64,000 bases of DNA from Streptomyces massasporeus (lineage in GTDB: Bacteria > Actinomycetota > Actinomycetes > Streptomycetales > Streptomycetaceae): assembly GCF_014648995.1 (NCBI RefSeq), contig NZ_BMSE01000027.1, positions 37,534 to 101,533 of the forward strand, read 5' to 3'. The translations under genes were made by a program, and so were the position numbers. Below are positions 31,883-40,966 of the stretch, piece by piece. Each line of letters starts with the position of its first letter. Positions within the stretch are counted from its first letter, which is position 1. The notes beneath the pieces were generated by a model, which saw nothing but the letters and a program-made list of their open reading frames with translations, was not told where the DNA came from and did no database searches.

Positions 31883-32877
31883 CCGCGGTGGCCGTCGAGG
31901 GCCTGCTCAAGAAGTACGGGGACCACGAAGCCGTGCGCGGCGTCGACTTCGCCGTCGAGGAGGGCGAGATCTTCGCGCTGCTCGGACCGAACGGCGCCGG
32001 CAAGACCACCACCATGGAGATCCTGGAGGGCTTCCGCCACCGCGACGGCGGCGACGTCCGGGTCCTCGGCCGCGACCCCGGCGACAAGACCGACGGGCGC
32101 CGGCTGCGCGGGCAGATCGGGCTCGTGCTCCAGGACATCGCCGTGGAGCCGTACCTGTCGGTGCGGGAGACCATCGCGCGCAACGCCGGCTACTATCCGG
32201 CCCCGCGCGATGTCGACGAGGTCATCGGCCTCGTCGGCCTGGAGGAGAAGCGGGACGCGAAGGTCAAGGACCTGTCCGGCGGGCAGAAGCGGCGGCTCGA
32301 CCTCGCCCTCGGCGTGATCGGCGACCCGAAGCTGCTGTTCCTCGACGAGCCGACCACCGGCTTCGACCCGGGCGCCCGCCGCGGCGCCTGGGAGGTCGTG
32401 CGGAGCCTGCGCGACGCCGGCACGACCATCCTGCTGACCACCCACTACATGGACGAGGCGCAGGCCCTGGCCGACTCCGTCGCCGTCATCGCCGCTGGCC
32501 GGATCGTCGCCGCGGGCACGCCCGACACCATCGGCGGACGCGACAGCGCCCTCGCCCGGATCCGGTTCGCCCTGCCGGCCGGTGCCGCCATCGACGACGT
32601 GCCCGTCCAGGTCAGCGACGCCGAGGACGGCCTCGTCACCGCCGAGGCCGAGGAGCCGACCGCCGCCCTGCACCGGCTCACCTCCTGGGCCCTGGACCGG
32701 GGCACGCCGCTGGAGCGGCTGACCGTCGAGCAGCCCACCCTGGAGGACGTCTACCTGGGGCTGACCAGTTCGTACGCACAGCAGGAGGCCTCGTCCCCGT
32801 CCACCGAGCGGGGCAGCACACCGTCCTCGGCGGCGCGTGCGCGCCGAGGGCGCCGACCCGGACGGAGCCGACGATGA
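31879..32877 (+). CDS. ABC exporter ATP-binding subunit (DrrA-like)
   Basis: 332 residues. Walker A GPNGAGKTTT, Q-loop GLVLQD, signature DLSGGQKRRLDLA, Walker B LLFLDEPTTG and H-loop LLTTHYMDEA are complete. The C-terminal ~90 residues resemble the DrrA-type extension and end in an Arg-rich tail. It powers export by the permease at 32874, which it overlaps by 4 bp. Drug or antibiotic export is the usual role; export of the neighbouring RiPP is possible (inference). Confidence 0.92.
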   Translation: MTAVAVEGLLKKYGDHEAVRGVDFAVEEGEIFALLGPNGAGKTTTMEILEGFRHRDGGDVRVLGRDPGDKTDGRRLRGQIGLVLQDIAVEPYLSVRETIARNAGYYPAPRDVDEVIGLVGLEEKRDAKVKDLSGGQKRRLDLALGVIGDPKLLFLDEPTTGFDPGARRGAWEVVRSLRDAGTTILLTTHYMDEAQALADSVAVIAAGRIVAAGTPDTIGGRDSALARIRFALPAGAAIDDVPVQVSDAEDGLVTAEAEEPTAALHRLTSWALDRGTPLERLTVEQPTLEDVYLGLTSSYAQQEASSPSTERGSTPSSAARARRGRRPGRSRR

Positions 32878-33707
32878 CCAGCACCCTGCCCCCCACGACC
32901 ACCGAGACCACCCGGCGGGTCGACCGCGCCGGGCGCGAGCGGCCCGACGAGCGGGGCTCCCTCGCCCTGCTCGCCCACCAGATCCGCTACGAGCAGCTGT
33001 CGTTCTGGCGCAACCCGCAGTCGATGGTGTTCACGTTCGTCCTGCCCATCGTGATCATCTCGGTCTTCGGCGCCGTGTTCGCCGGCAGCGAGGGCGAGGA
33101 CTTCTTCTTCGGCCTGAGCGGCCTGCAGTACTACACGCCGACCATCGCGGCCGTCTCCGTCCTCGGCGCCTGCTACGGCCAGCTCGCGATCGTCCTCGCC
33201 ATGCGCCGCCAGACCGGTGTCCTCAAGCGGCTGCACGCCACCCCGCTGCCCGCCTGGGTGTACTTCGCGGGCCTGCTCGTGCACTGCGTCGTCGTCAGCG
33301 TCGTCGACGTGGCGCTGGTCATCGGCATCGGGCGCCTGTACGGGGTGCCGTGGCCCGCCGACTGGCTGGCCCTCGCGCTCACCCTGGTGCTCGGCGCGGC
33401 CAGCTTCTGCGCCCTGGGCGTCGGCGTGGCCTCGCTGATCCGCAACTCCGAGGCGGCGCCCGCGGTCGTGCAGTTCATCCAGTTCCCGCTGGTGTTCATC
33501 TCCGGCAGCTACTTCCCGATCCACTCGGACGTCATGAACAACATCGCCGGGCTGCTGCCGGTGAAGCCGTTCAACGACGCCATGCTCGCGCCGTTCGCGC
33601 ACCAGGGCGGCTTCCAGTGGAAGGAACTGGCCGTGCTGGCGGCCTGGGGCGTCGTCGGCGCCCTGATCGCCGTGCGCAGCTTCCGCTGGGACCCGCGCCC
33701 CGAGTAG
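32874..33707 (+). CDS. ABC-2 type permease (DrrB-like)
   Basis: 277 residues with six membrane helices: a cytoplasmic start, then FWRNPQSMVFTFVLPIVIISVFGAVFAG and the amphipathic RRQTGVLKRLHATPLP characteristic of ABC-2 permeases. The ATGA overlap with the ATPase gene indicates a coupled two-gene exporter, ended by the hairpin at 33728. Confidence 0.9.
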   Translation: MTSTLPPTTTETTRRVDRAGRERPDERGSLALLAHQIRYEQLSFWRNPQSMVFTFVLPIVIISVFGAVFAGSEGEDFFFGLSGLQYYTPTIAAVSVLGACYGQLAIVLAMRRQTGVLKRLHATPLPAWVYFAGLLVHCVVVSVVDVALVIGIGRLYGVPWPADWLALALTLVLGAASFCALGVGVASLIRNSEAAPAVVQFIQFPLVFISGSYFPIHSDVMNNIAGLLPVKPFNDAMLAPFAHQGGFQWKELAVLAAWGVVGALIAVRSFRWDPRPE

Positions 33708-33727
33708 AGCGACCCGTCCCGACCCAT

Positions 33728-33754
33728 CGAGGGGGCCTCCCGGAGGCCCCCTCG
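33728..33754 (+). terminator. Hairpin after the ABC exporter operon
   Basis: CGAGGGGGCCT pairs with AGGCCCCCTCG around CCCGG, 20 bp after the permease stop. Confidence 0.8.
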
Positions 33755-33793
33755 GCGCTTGTTCCGCCCCCACTCCCGGAAGGAACCCCCACC

Positions 33794-34312
33794 ATGTCCC
33801 TCGACCACACCACCCGCCCGCACACCGCCCTGACCGGGGCCTGGCACCTCGAACCGGCGGAGTCAACCGTGGAGTTCAGCGGCCGGCACTTCTTCGTCCT
33901 GCCCGTGCGCGGCTCGTTCCCGGTGCGCTCGGGCCGCGTCGAGCTCGCCCCGGACGGCACCCTGGTCCGCCTCGACGCCACCGTCGCCGCCGCGGGTTTC
34001 GAGACCGGCAACCCGCAGCGGGACACGGCGGTGCGCGGCCCGCGCTTCCTGGATGCCGAGGGCCATGCCGAACTGCGCCTGACCGGCCAGAGCTTGGCGG
34101 ACGACTTGAGCCTCACGGCGCGGCTGGAGGTCAAGGGCCGTGCGACCCCGGTGACGTTCACGGTCGACGAGCTCACCGAGCAGGGCGAACGGGTCGTCGT
34201 ACGGGCCACCGCCCGGGTCGACCGGCACGCGTGCGGGGTCGGTGGCATGCGCGGGCTGGTCGGAGCGGACCTGCTCGTGCGGGTGCGGGCCGTGTTCGTA
34301 CGGGAGGGATGA
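33794..34312 (+). CDS. YceI-family protein
   Basis: 172 residues with the lipocalin-like YceI barrel: GAWHLEPAESTVEFSGRHF at the start, VRLDATVAAAGFETGNPQRDTAVRGPRFLDAE in the middle and LEVKGRATPVTF. Family members bind isoprenoid-type lipids. No signal peptide is visible, so it is probably cytoplasmic. A GGAAGGAA site precedes the ATG. It lies between two hairpins and is likely monocistronic. Confidence 0.88.
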   Translation: MSLDHTTRPHTALTGAWHLEPAESTVEFSGRHFFVLPVRGSFPVRSGRVELAPDGTLVRLDATVAAAGFETGNPQRDTAVRGPRFLDAEGHAELRLTGQSLADDLSLTARLEVKGRATPVTFTVDELTEQGERVVVRATARVDRHACGVGGMRGLVGADLLVRVRAVFVREG

Positions 34313-34336
34313 GCCGCCGTCCGCCGTACATGCCGA

Positions 34337-34375
34337 AGAGGCCCGGCCGGTGAAGGGGAATCCGGCCGGGCCTCT
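34337..34375. terminator. Bidirectional hairpin between YceI and the RiPP operon end
   Basis: 14-bp stem (34337-34350 with 34362-34375) lying 25 bp after YceI and 27 bp after the last RiPP gene on the opposite strand, so it can end both transcripts. Confidence 0.8.
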
Positions 34376-34401
34376 GTGTGGGCGCCCACGGGCGCGGGGG
34401 A

Positions 34402-35346
34402 TCACCCCGCGGGTGCCAGGTCGGGCGTCGGTGTCGGAGTGGGCGCTGGTGCCGGAGTGGGGAAGACGTGGGACAGCCAGGCGTAGGTGCGCAGTTCCTC
34501 CAGCAGGCTCAGGCCGAGGCGGTTGTGGAGCATGTGCGCGTGCGAGAAGAGGATCATGCCCGGGTGGACCGGTGAGTGGTGCCGGATGTCGGCGGCGTGG
34601 GCGGTCAGGGCCTCGTGCCAGTCGGTGAACGGGCCGTGGGCGTCCGGGGAGACGCCTGCCGAGGCGGGGTCCTGGTCGACGGTGGTGATCCGGTCCAGCA
34701 GCTCGTCGGGGTGCCCGGCGTCACTGGCCCAGGCCCGCCAGGCGTCCCGGCCGCGCGCGAAGTAGTGGGCCCGTTCGTCCGGGCCGCCGAGGGCGACGGC
34801 GGTGGACAGCGTGCCGCGCAGGGCGAGCCGGGCGCGGCGGGCCTCGGAGGTGACGAGCGGGGCCAGGCGGAGGACGAGTTCGCTGGAGCGGTGGAAGAGG
34901 GATTCGGCGGCCGGCATGAGGGCCGGGCCGCCGTAGCGCTCGTACTCGGGGTCGTAGTCGGCGCGGTGCACGCCGGGTTGCAGCAGCGCGTGGACGGAGG
35001 TGTTGATGCCGGTCTCCCCGGCGGCGGCGAGCCGGGACGCGCCCTGCTGGTAGGCCTCCTCCGCGAGCGGCTCCTCGCCGGGTGCGAGCCGGCCCGCCTC
35101 CGCGAGCCGGTCCCGCAGGGCTCGCTCCACGCGCGCGTGCGCGTCCGTGCCCTCGGGCAGGTCCGCGATGCGCAGCCGCAGGTGGGGCCCGGACTGCCAG
35201 TAGCGGATGAAGAACCAGGGCGTCCCGGGCGGGAGTTCGGCGACCGTGGGGCCGATGACGTCCGTGAGGACGCGGTCGTGGGCGCTGCGGGCCGTGGTGC
35301 CGAGGTGCAGGTGCCAGGCGCTCCAGCGGTGCGGTGTGGTGGGCAT
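34402..35346 (-). CDS. Thiopeptide-type SpaB_C protein, probable Glu-elimination enzyme (TbtC-like)
   Basis: 314 residues, the size of the split LanB elimination enzymes. WSAWHLHLGTTARSAHDRVL and PWFFIRYWQSGPHLRLRI are the SpaB_C (thiopeptide-type bacteriocin biosynthesis) signature, and HAHMLHNRLGLSLLEELRTYAWL is its C-terminal end. In thiopeptides this subunit removes glutamate from glutamylated Ser/Thr to give dehydroamino acids, working with the LanB glutamylase encoded at 40963. A Pro-Thr-Pro tail of 20 residues closes the protein. Last gene of the minus-strand operon, 58 bp after the dehydrogenase gene. Confidence 0.85.
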   Translation of the reverse strand: MPTTPHRWSAWHLHLGTTARSAHDRVLTDVIGPTVAELPPGTPWFFIRYWQSGPHLRLRIADLPEGTDAHARVERALRDRLAEAGRLAPGEEPLAEEAYQQGASRLAAAGETGINTSVHALLQPGVHRADYDPEYERYGGPALMPAAESLFHRSSELVLRLAPLVTSEARRARLALRGTLSTAVALGGPDERAHYFARGRDAWRAWASDAGHPDELLDRITTVDQDPASAGVSPDAHGPFTDWHEALTAHAADIRHHSPVHPGMILFSHAHMLHNRLGLSLLEELRTYAWLSHVFPTPAPAPTPTPTPDLAPAG

Positions 35347-35404
35347 GCGGGTTCCTTGTCGTCCGGTCGATGGGCGGTTCCAGGGCCCTACTGATCCCAG
35401 GGCC

Positions 35405-36949
35405 TTACGTGCGCAGGTCCAGCACGGCGCCCCCGGTCTCGCGCGGTACGCCGACCACCGCCGACAGGACGATCGTCTCGTCCTCGCCCAGGCCGATGAC
35501 CTCCTTGGTCTGGATCTCCTTGAACGCCCGGACCGGCCGGGCGAAAAGGCCCTCCGCGGCGGCGGCCAGGCACAGTCCGTGGACCGCCCAGCCGCAGGCG
35601 TGCTGGGCGGCGCTCCAGCCGGCCGGGCCGAAGCGGGCGAAGAGGTCGCGGGGGCGGATGGAGAAGAAGACGGTGAGGGGGGCGTTGGCGATGCCGCAGC
35701 CGTTGACGGGGGTCAGGCCGTAGCCGTAGTTGGCCTCCAGGCCGGCGGGGGCGGTGGGGTCCCGGCGGAGCAGGTGTGCGGTGCCGTCGTGGATGCGGTG
35801 AATCCCGGGGGTGTGGCCGCCGATGTGCTGGACGACGGCGGTGACGGTGACTTCGTCGAAGGCGGCGGCGAGGGTGGGGTGCGGTGGGGGGACGCCGAGC
35901 CAGGCCAGGGCGGTGGTGAGGGTTCTGGTGGGGAGGGGGGTGAGGCACGTGGCCGAGTCCATGCCGTGGAGGGCTCGGGGCATGCGGCCGGAGTGGCGGT
36001 GCCAGAGGAGTTCCGACCAGGTGGGGGTGTGTGGTGAGGGGGGCAGGGTGGGGGGTACGGCGGTGGTGACGGGTGCGGGTTCGTTGTGGCTGGTCGCGCA
36101 GTTCCCCGCGCCCCTAGGTCCGTACGGCTGAGCTCGGTTGACACGGACCACGTCGGTGAGGGAAGGGTCGCCCTCGGGGACCGGCGTCTCCTTTGGACCG
36201 GTCGCATCGCGACCTGCGCCAAGCGCCTCGTCCAGCTCGACCAGCCACGGCAGTGACCACTCCCAGGTCTGCTCCACGCCCAGCTCGCGCAACAGCTCCG
36301 GTCCGTCCGCCGTCGGCGGTGTCAGGGACGCCGGTGTCCCGAAGAGCTCCAGTCCCAGGCTCAACGCGCGCAGCACCATGCCCGTCTCGATGGCCACCAG
36401 CGAACCCCGGAACCACTGGTACGCCAGGGGGATCGCGGTGTAGCGGCCGGTGAGGGCGATGCGGCCCGGGCTGCCCGTGCCGGGGCCCGTGAGGGTGTGG
36501 CGGGTCGGTTCCAGCAGGCGCCAGTCGTGGCCGTCCCCCACGAAGGCGTGCACCGGGAACAGGCAGCGCGGCGACGCGTAGGGGCGGTGTTCGTTGTACG
36601 GGTTCTCCGGTTCGCGGCGCAGGGGAGCGAACGTGGTGGTCAGGGCGTGGGCCAGAGCGTCCGGAACGGCCGGGCCCGGGGCCGGGACCAGCGGGTACGG
36701 GAGCGCCGACAGATGGTCCGTCGTGCCCGGCGGCAGCAGGGTCGCCGGGCCCGCCGGGCGCGGTGGCGGGGGCGGCACGTGGGAGTCGGGCGGCGGTGTG
36801 GCCGCCCAGGTCCACGGCGGTGGTTCCGGGGCGTCGTCGCCGGTGCCGTAGGCGTACCAGAGGGGCTCGCGGGCGATGCTGTTGTCGCCCTCGGGGCCCG
36901 GCAGGTCGACCGGGGCGCGTCGCGTCCAGGGCTCGGCGGGGGCCGTCAC
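35405..36949 (-). CDS. Nitroreductase-like azoline dehydrogenase (TbtE/SagB-like) with a repeat insertion
   Basis: 514 residues from GTG 36949, which overlaps the YcaO stop as GTGA. Two halves resemble nitroreductase domains: VAIETGMVLRALSLGLELFG in the first and HACGWAVHGLCLAAAAEGLFARPVRAF in the second, as in thiopeptide FMN dehydrogenases that oxidise azolines to azoles. Between them, residues about 277-288 (YGPRGAGNCATSHNE) are the translation of a dispersed Streptomyces repeat at 36086-36120. The insertion keeps the frame and lies in a Pro-rich linker, so the protein may stay functional. A second, better preserved dehydrogenase gene is at 46254. Confidence 0.75.
   Translation of the reverse strand: MTAPAEPWTRRAPVDLPGPEGDNSIAREPLWYAYGTGDDAPEPPPWTWAATPPPDSHVPPPPPRPAGPATLLPPGTTDHLSALPYPLVPAPGPAVPDALAHALTTTFAPLRREPENPYNEHRPYASPRCLFPVHAFVGDGHDWRLLEPTRHTLTGPGTGSPGRIALTGRYTAIPLAYQWFRGSLVAIETGMVLRALSLGLELFGTPASLTPPTADGPELLRELGVEQTWEWSLPWLVELDEALGAGRDATGPKETPVPEGDPSLTDVVRVNRAQPYGPRGAGNCATSHNEPAPVTTAVPPTLPPSPHTPTWSELLWHRHSGRMPRALHGMDSATCLTPLPTRTLTTALAWLGVPPPHPTLAAAFDEVTVTAVVQHIGGHTPGIHRIHDGTAHLLRRDPTAPAGLEANYGYGLTPVNGCGIANAPLTVFFSIRPRDLFARFGPAGWSAAQHACGWAVHGLCLAAAAEGLFARPVRAFKEIQTKEVIGLGEDETIVLSAVVGVPRETGGAVLDLRT
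36086..36120. repeat. Dispersed Streptomyces repeat inside a coding sequence
   Basis: TGGCTGGTCGCGCAGTTCCC and the following CGCGCCCCT match, in reverse orientation and nearly base for base, the intergenic element at 25879-25910. It contributes in-frame residues to the dehydrogenase above. Confidence 0.75.
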
Positions 36950-38889
36950 GGGAACGGGTGCGGGTCGTAGGGGATCGCCCGGTGCTCCTGGCCCGTGCCG
37001 CGCAGGGCGGCGCGCAGCCGGGGCAGTCCGTCCAGGCGCTGCTGGGCGTGGCCGAAGCACATCGGCACGATGCCGGGGACGACGGCACGGGCGACCGCGA
37101 TACCGGCGTCGGCGTGCTCCCGGCTGGTCTGGTCGACGATGACGATCCGGTCCAGACCCGCGTCTGCGAAGAGCGAGGCGACGTACTGCAGCGTGCCGCG
37201 TACGTCACCGCCGGCCGCGCGCTCCAGCCGTCCCGGCCAGTCCGGGAACGCCTCCTCCAGGGTGACGGCCGGGCCGCCGAGGCCCGCCAGGGCGCGGTCG
37301 CGGGTCTCGGGAATGGAGGAGAAGCGGACGTGGTCCTCCAGCTCCTCCACCAACCACGGGTCCTCGACCATCCGCTCCACCTGCTCGCGCGTCCAGTCGA
37401 CCGGGTTGGTGACGAGCTGGGCGACCTCGCGCAGCGCGCCGCGGATCGCGGACTCGGGCTCGGCGCCCGAGCCGGCGGAGGAGAAGGTCGCCGGGAAGGG
37501 GTCCTTCTCGTTCACGGCGATCACCCACACCACCGGCAGTCCGATGTCCCGGGTGGCGACCAGGAGATGGACGTCGTAGCCACGGGCCCTGATCAGCTCG
37601 ACCATGGCCCGGCTGGTGGGGTCGGTGAGCGTGCCGACCGGGATGTGCGGGAGCGGCTCGGCCCGGTACCAGGACGTCAGGAAGGCGTCCCGTTCCGCCA
37701 GTTCGAAGAGGGAGTGCAGCGCGGCCTCTTCGTAGTTGGCGCCGACCGCGCAGCCGCTGGAGCAGTCGAAGAAGTAGTGCCTGCGGTTGGCGGCCCCGGC
37801 CACGCGCGCCGCGCGCCGGTCCCGGCGGAACGCGTACTCGTACTGGTAGAAGGCGTGATCGGCCGGGACCAGCAGGGGAGTGCCGTCGGCCAGGTCGTGG
37901 CCCCAGGCCCAGTCCATCGGGGTGTCGGCGGTGAACGGCGTGGCCCTGCTGGTCGGGTGGGCGAGCTGCTCTGCGGTGTAGCGGCCGAGGCTGCCCGGGT
38001 CGACGGCCCGTTCGGCAACCGCGCGGTACGAGCGGCCGGTCAGCAGGGGGATGTCGTAGGGGTAGCCGCCGAGCCGTTCGTATGCCTCCAGGACGGCCAC
38101 CGGTTCGGTCTCCGTGAACGTACGGGCCCTGCCGTGCCCCATGGCCGGGGCGTCGGCGACGACGGCCATGCTCATCGCGAACGGGGCGTGCGACTCGCGC
38201 AGGATCGCGCGGACCGGCCCGAAACGGTCGTCGACGAGCCGGTCCCGCAGGAAGCCGGGCTCGACGAGACGGCTCGCCGCGGTGCGGGTGGCGTCCCCGG
38301 GCACGGCGGGCCGGGAGCGCAGGGGGCGGGGTGCCGGGGGCCCGGTCGCCACCAGGTCCTCGGGAGAGGGGCCGCAGGCCGGGCAGTGGAAGCTGCGGGC
38401 GATGCGGTGCCGGCGGGTGCCGCGGACCGTCACCGAGTAGGCCTCGCCCGGCGCGAGGGGATGGGCGGCCAGGTGGTCCAGGCCGGTGCGCAGGAGCTCG
38501 GGCAGGAGGGGCGCGGGCGCTGCCGGGACGCGGGTGGCCTGGGTGAGGTCGCCCACGAGCGGGTGGTCGAGGACGGTGCGTTCGCGCACCTCGGCGCAGG
38601 CGGCGCAGCCGGACGTCGTGCCGGGCGCCCACAGGGGGCCCACCATGACCTCGTCGTCGTAGACCCGCACGGACAGGTGCGGACCCGTCGCCCGGGTGAC
38701 GCGGTCGCGCTCCCAGTCCAGGTCCCAGCCGAGGTTGACGCAGACGGTGGCCCCGGTGGCGCGGGCCAGGGGTACGAGGGCGGGCAGCCAGTCGTCGTAC
38801 GCCGTCACCGGCAGGGCGGGACCGGCCTGCACGGGCGTCGACAGCTCAGTGGTCGACCGCTCGGTGGCCAACGGTTCAGTGGTCGGCAT
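36946..38889 (-). CDS. YcaO-domain azoline-forming cyclodehydratase (TbtG-like)
   Basis: 647 residues. The N-terminal ~260 residues carry four Cys in CAACAEV and CPACGPSPED (possible zinc site), and the C-terminal part is a YcaO domain: YFFDCSSGCAVGANYEEAALHSLFELAERDAFLTSWY, then EVAQLVTNP, ending PYDPHPFP with the PxPxP tail typical of catalytic YcaO proteins. It uses ATP to cyclise Cys/Ser/Thr of the precursor to azolines. ATG 38889 overlaps the end of the leader-binding gene by 14 bp. Confidence 0.9.
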   Translation of the reverse strand: MPTTEPLATERSTTELSTPVQAGPALPVTAYDDWLPALVPLARATGATVCVNLGWDLDWERDRVTRATGPHLSVRVYDDEVMVGPLWAPGTTSGCAACAEVRERTVLDHPLVGDLTQATRVPAAPAPLLPELLRTGLDHLAAHPLAPGEAYSVTVRGTRRHRIARSFHCPACGPSPEDLVATGPPAPRPLRSRPAVPGDATRTAASRLVEPGFLRDRLVDDRFGPVRAILRESHAPFAMSMAVVADAPAMGHGRARTFTETEPVAVLEAYERLGGYPYDIPLLTGRSYRAVAERAVDPGSLGRYTAEQLAHPTSRATPFTADTPMDWAWGHDLADGTPLLVPADHAFYQYEYAFRRDRRAARVAGAANRRHYFFDCSSGCAVGANYEEAALHSLFELAERDAFLTSWYRAEPLPHIPVGTLTDPTSRAMVELIRARGYDVHLLVATRDIGLPVVWVIAVNEKDPFPATFSSAGSGAEPESAIRGALREVAQLVTNPVDWTREQVERMVEDPWLVEELEDHVRFSSIPETRDRALAGLGGPAVTLEEAFPDWPGRLERAAGGDVRGTLQYVASLFADAGLDRIVIVDQTSREHADAGIAVARAVVPGIVPMCFGHAQQRLDGLPRLRAALRGTGQEHRAIPYDPHPFP

Positions 38890-40966
38890 CGGTGGCCTCC
38901 TCGGCGGTCGTGGGGACGGCATGGGCGGTCACCGGGCCGTGCCAGAAGGGGAGTTCGCCGAGCACCGGGTCGGTGCGAAGAGCGTGCCCCTCGTGGACGG
39001 CCCGGGCCGTGAGCTGCGCGCGCAACGCCGCCCGGGTCGCGTCGTCCGCGGTCAGCAGGGCGTCGGTGGAGAGCCGGCCGGCCGTGCCGCCGGTCTGCGC
39101 CACGGCCAGTGCCGTGCACAGCGCGGCGTACGTCGCCTCCGCGGCGGTCGGCCCCCAGCCGGCGCCGAGCGGACGCCCGTCGGCGGTGACCTCGGCCAGC
39201 GGCCAGCCGACCCCGGCGTACCGGGAGACGGCGAGGACCGGTTCGGACCCGCCGAGGCATGCCCGCAACTCGGCGGCGATGCGGTGGCCTTCGGCGTGCA
39301 GCGGTGCGTCCGTGTCGAGGACGTCGCCGTCCGTCCGGGCGAGTCGGCGCAGGGCGCCGTCCAGCAGCCAGTGCTCGCGGGTGAGGCCCGCCGCCGGGGT
39401 ACCGGTCGCGTCGGTGACGCGGTCGCGCAGGGCGGCCAGGGCGGCGGCGATGGTCGCCGTCTCCTGGTGGGCGGCCCATGCGGTGACCGTGCCCGTGCGG
39501 TCCGCCCGGTGCTCCGCCGCGCGCAGGGCGAGGGGCATCTGCGGCAGGTCCTCGCCCTGGGCGGAGGCGAAGAGGCCGGTCCAGCGGGCGGTGAGCACGC
39601 CGGCGGCGTCGAGCGCGTCCTCGGGGGCGGGGAGGGGTTCGGCGGGGGCGCCGGCGAGACGGACGGCGACCGCTTCGCTCACGGGGGCGCCCGTGACGGT
39701 GACGCGGTCGGCCGTCAGATCGGGGCCGTGCACGACGTGGGCCTCACCGGGCTCCGCGACACCCGTGAGGGTGTCGGTCAGGAGCTGTGCGGCGAGGGCT
39801 CCCGCGAGGGAGTGGGCGATCGGCCCGGTCGCCGGTTCGACGCCCTCGGCGTCCGCCCAGGCCCTGGCCCGGTCCCGGAAGACCTCCCAGACGCCGGGTG
39901 CGACTCCGACGGGCCCGACCAGCACCGGCCCGGGCCCGAGCAGCACGGGCACGTGCAGTGTGCCGTCCTCCTCGGTCCACGTCCGGTCACCGTCGAGGAA
40001 CTCGACGACGACCCTGGGCACGCCCTCGGTCGTCACAGGCGCCGTCACCGCCGGGCCGCCGACGGGAGTTGTGGCACCGTGTCCGTTCACCGCCGGGTCG
40101 CCGACGGGAGTACGCGGACCGGTTCCATCCACCGCCGGGGCGCCGGCGGGAGTTCGCGTACCGGGTTGGTTCACCGCCGGGTCGCCGGCGGGAGTGCGTG
40201 TACCGGTTCCATCCACCGCCGGGTCGCCGACGGGAGTCAGTGAGTGCTGCACCGCCGGGGCGCCGGCGGGAGTCGAAGGAGTGCGCACCGCCGGGTCGCC
40301 GGTGGTCGAAAGCGCGCGCACCGCCGGGGCGCCGGCGGAGATCAGGGCGCGGGAGCCGCCTGCCGATCCGCTCCTGCCGGACAGCAGGGCGGGGTCCGCG
40401 TACATCGCGGGATCGCAGACCGGGACCAGGGGCGTCGGCGGCGTCACCGGGAGGGCCGTCGCCGTCGCGTCGGCCACGCCCGCCCGGCGCAGTCCGCGCA
40501 GGGCCGGAGCCGTCGCCGTCGTCGGGCCGTGCAGCCGCACCCGGGCCCGGCGCAGACGGGCGAACGCCGCGTACGGGTCGTCGAGGCGGGCGGTGAGGCG
40601 GGCCAGCGTGTCGGCGTGCCGGGCGGCCAGTTCGTCCGGCGGTTCCGGCTCGGTGAGCGTGGCCGGGTCGAGCAGCAGGCCGTTCTCCCGGAGCTTGCCC
40701 AGAAGATGCCGTACGGCGGGCCGGGCCCGCTCGGTGCCGAACTCGGCGACCAGCGCGTCCTCCGTCGTCCCCGCCCGCAGCAGCGGCACGCAACCGTCCG
40801 CCACCGCGTACAGCAGCTCCGAGCCGCGCAGCACGAACTGCCCGCGCGTCCCGCTGAAGTAGACGCCCCCCGGCACGGGCGCGTAGTGCAGCCCGGGCCG
40901 GGCCTTGAGGGGCGCGGCGGCCGGGGGTGACTCGACCGGGCTCCTCTCCACATCGGTCACGGTCAT
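38876..40966 (-). CDS. E1-like/ocin-ThiF leader-peptide-binding protein (TbtF-like) with repeat insertion
   Basis: 696 residues. The N-terminus (YAPVPGGVYFSGTRGQFVLRGSELLYAVADGCVPLLRAGTTEDAL when split into its strands) is the winged-helix RRE-type domain that holds the RiPP leader peptide; the rest is an E1-like fold used as the YcaO partner. Residues about 207-310 are an insertion of eight TP(V/A)G(D/A)PAV repeats. ATG 40966 overlaps the LanB stop (ATGA). It delivers the precursor to the YcaO enzyme. Confidence 0.85.
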   Translation of the reverse strand: MTVTDVERSPVESPPAAAPLKARPGLHYAPVPGGVYFSGTRGQFVLRGSELLYAVADGCVPLLRAGTTEDALVAEFGTERARPAVRHLLGKLRENGLLLDPATLTEPEPPDELAARHADTLARLTARLDDPYAAFARLRRARVRLHGPTTATAPALRGLRRAGVADATATALPVTPPTPLVPVCDPAMYADPALLSGRSGSAGGSRALISAGAPAVRALSTTGDPAVRTPSTPAGAPAVQHSLTPVGDPAVDGTGTRTPAGDPAVNQPGTRTPAGAPAVDGTGPRTPVGDPAVNGHGATTPVGGPAVTAPVTTEGVPRVVVEFLDGDRTWTEEDGTLHVPVLLGPGPVLVGPVGVAPGVWEVFRDRARAWADAEGVEPATGPIAHSLAGALAAQLLTDTLTGVAEPGEAHVVHGPDLTADRVTVTGAPVSEAVAVRLAGAPAEPLPAPEDALDAAGVLTARWTGLFASAQGEDLPQMPLALRAAEHRADRTGTVTAWAAHQETATIAAALAALRDRVTDATGTPAAGLTREHWLLDGALRRLARTDGDVLDTDAPLHAEGHRIAAELRACLGGSEPVLAVSRYAGVGWPLAEVTADGRPLGAGWGPTAAEATYAALCTALAVAQTGGTAGRLSTDALLTADDATRAALRAQLTARAVHEGHALRTDPVLGELPFWHGPVTAHAVPTTAEEATDADH
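40046..40345. repeat. Eight in-frame minisatellite repeats in the leader-binding gene
   Basis: Copies of CACCGCCGGGTCGCCGACGG start at 40046, 40088, 40130, 40172, 40214, 40250, 40286 and 40319. Periods are 42 bp four times, then 36, 36 and 33, all multiples of three, giving 11-14-residue units rich in Pro, Gly, Thr and Val. Confidence 0.9.

Noticed and set aside
40046..40345. CRISPR array
   Set aside because: Repeats are in frame within a coding sequence, with short unit variation and no unique spacers or cas genes.
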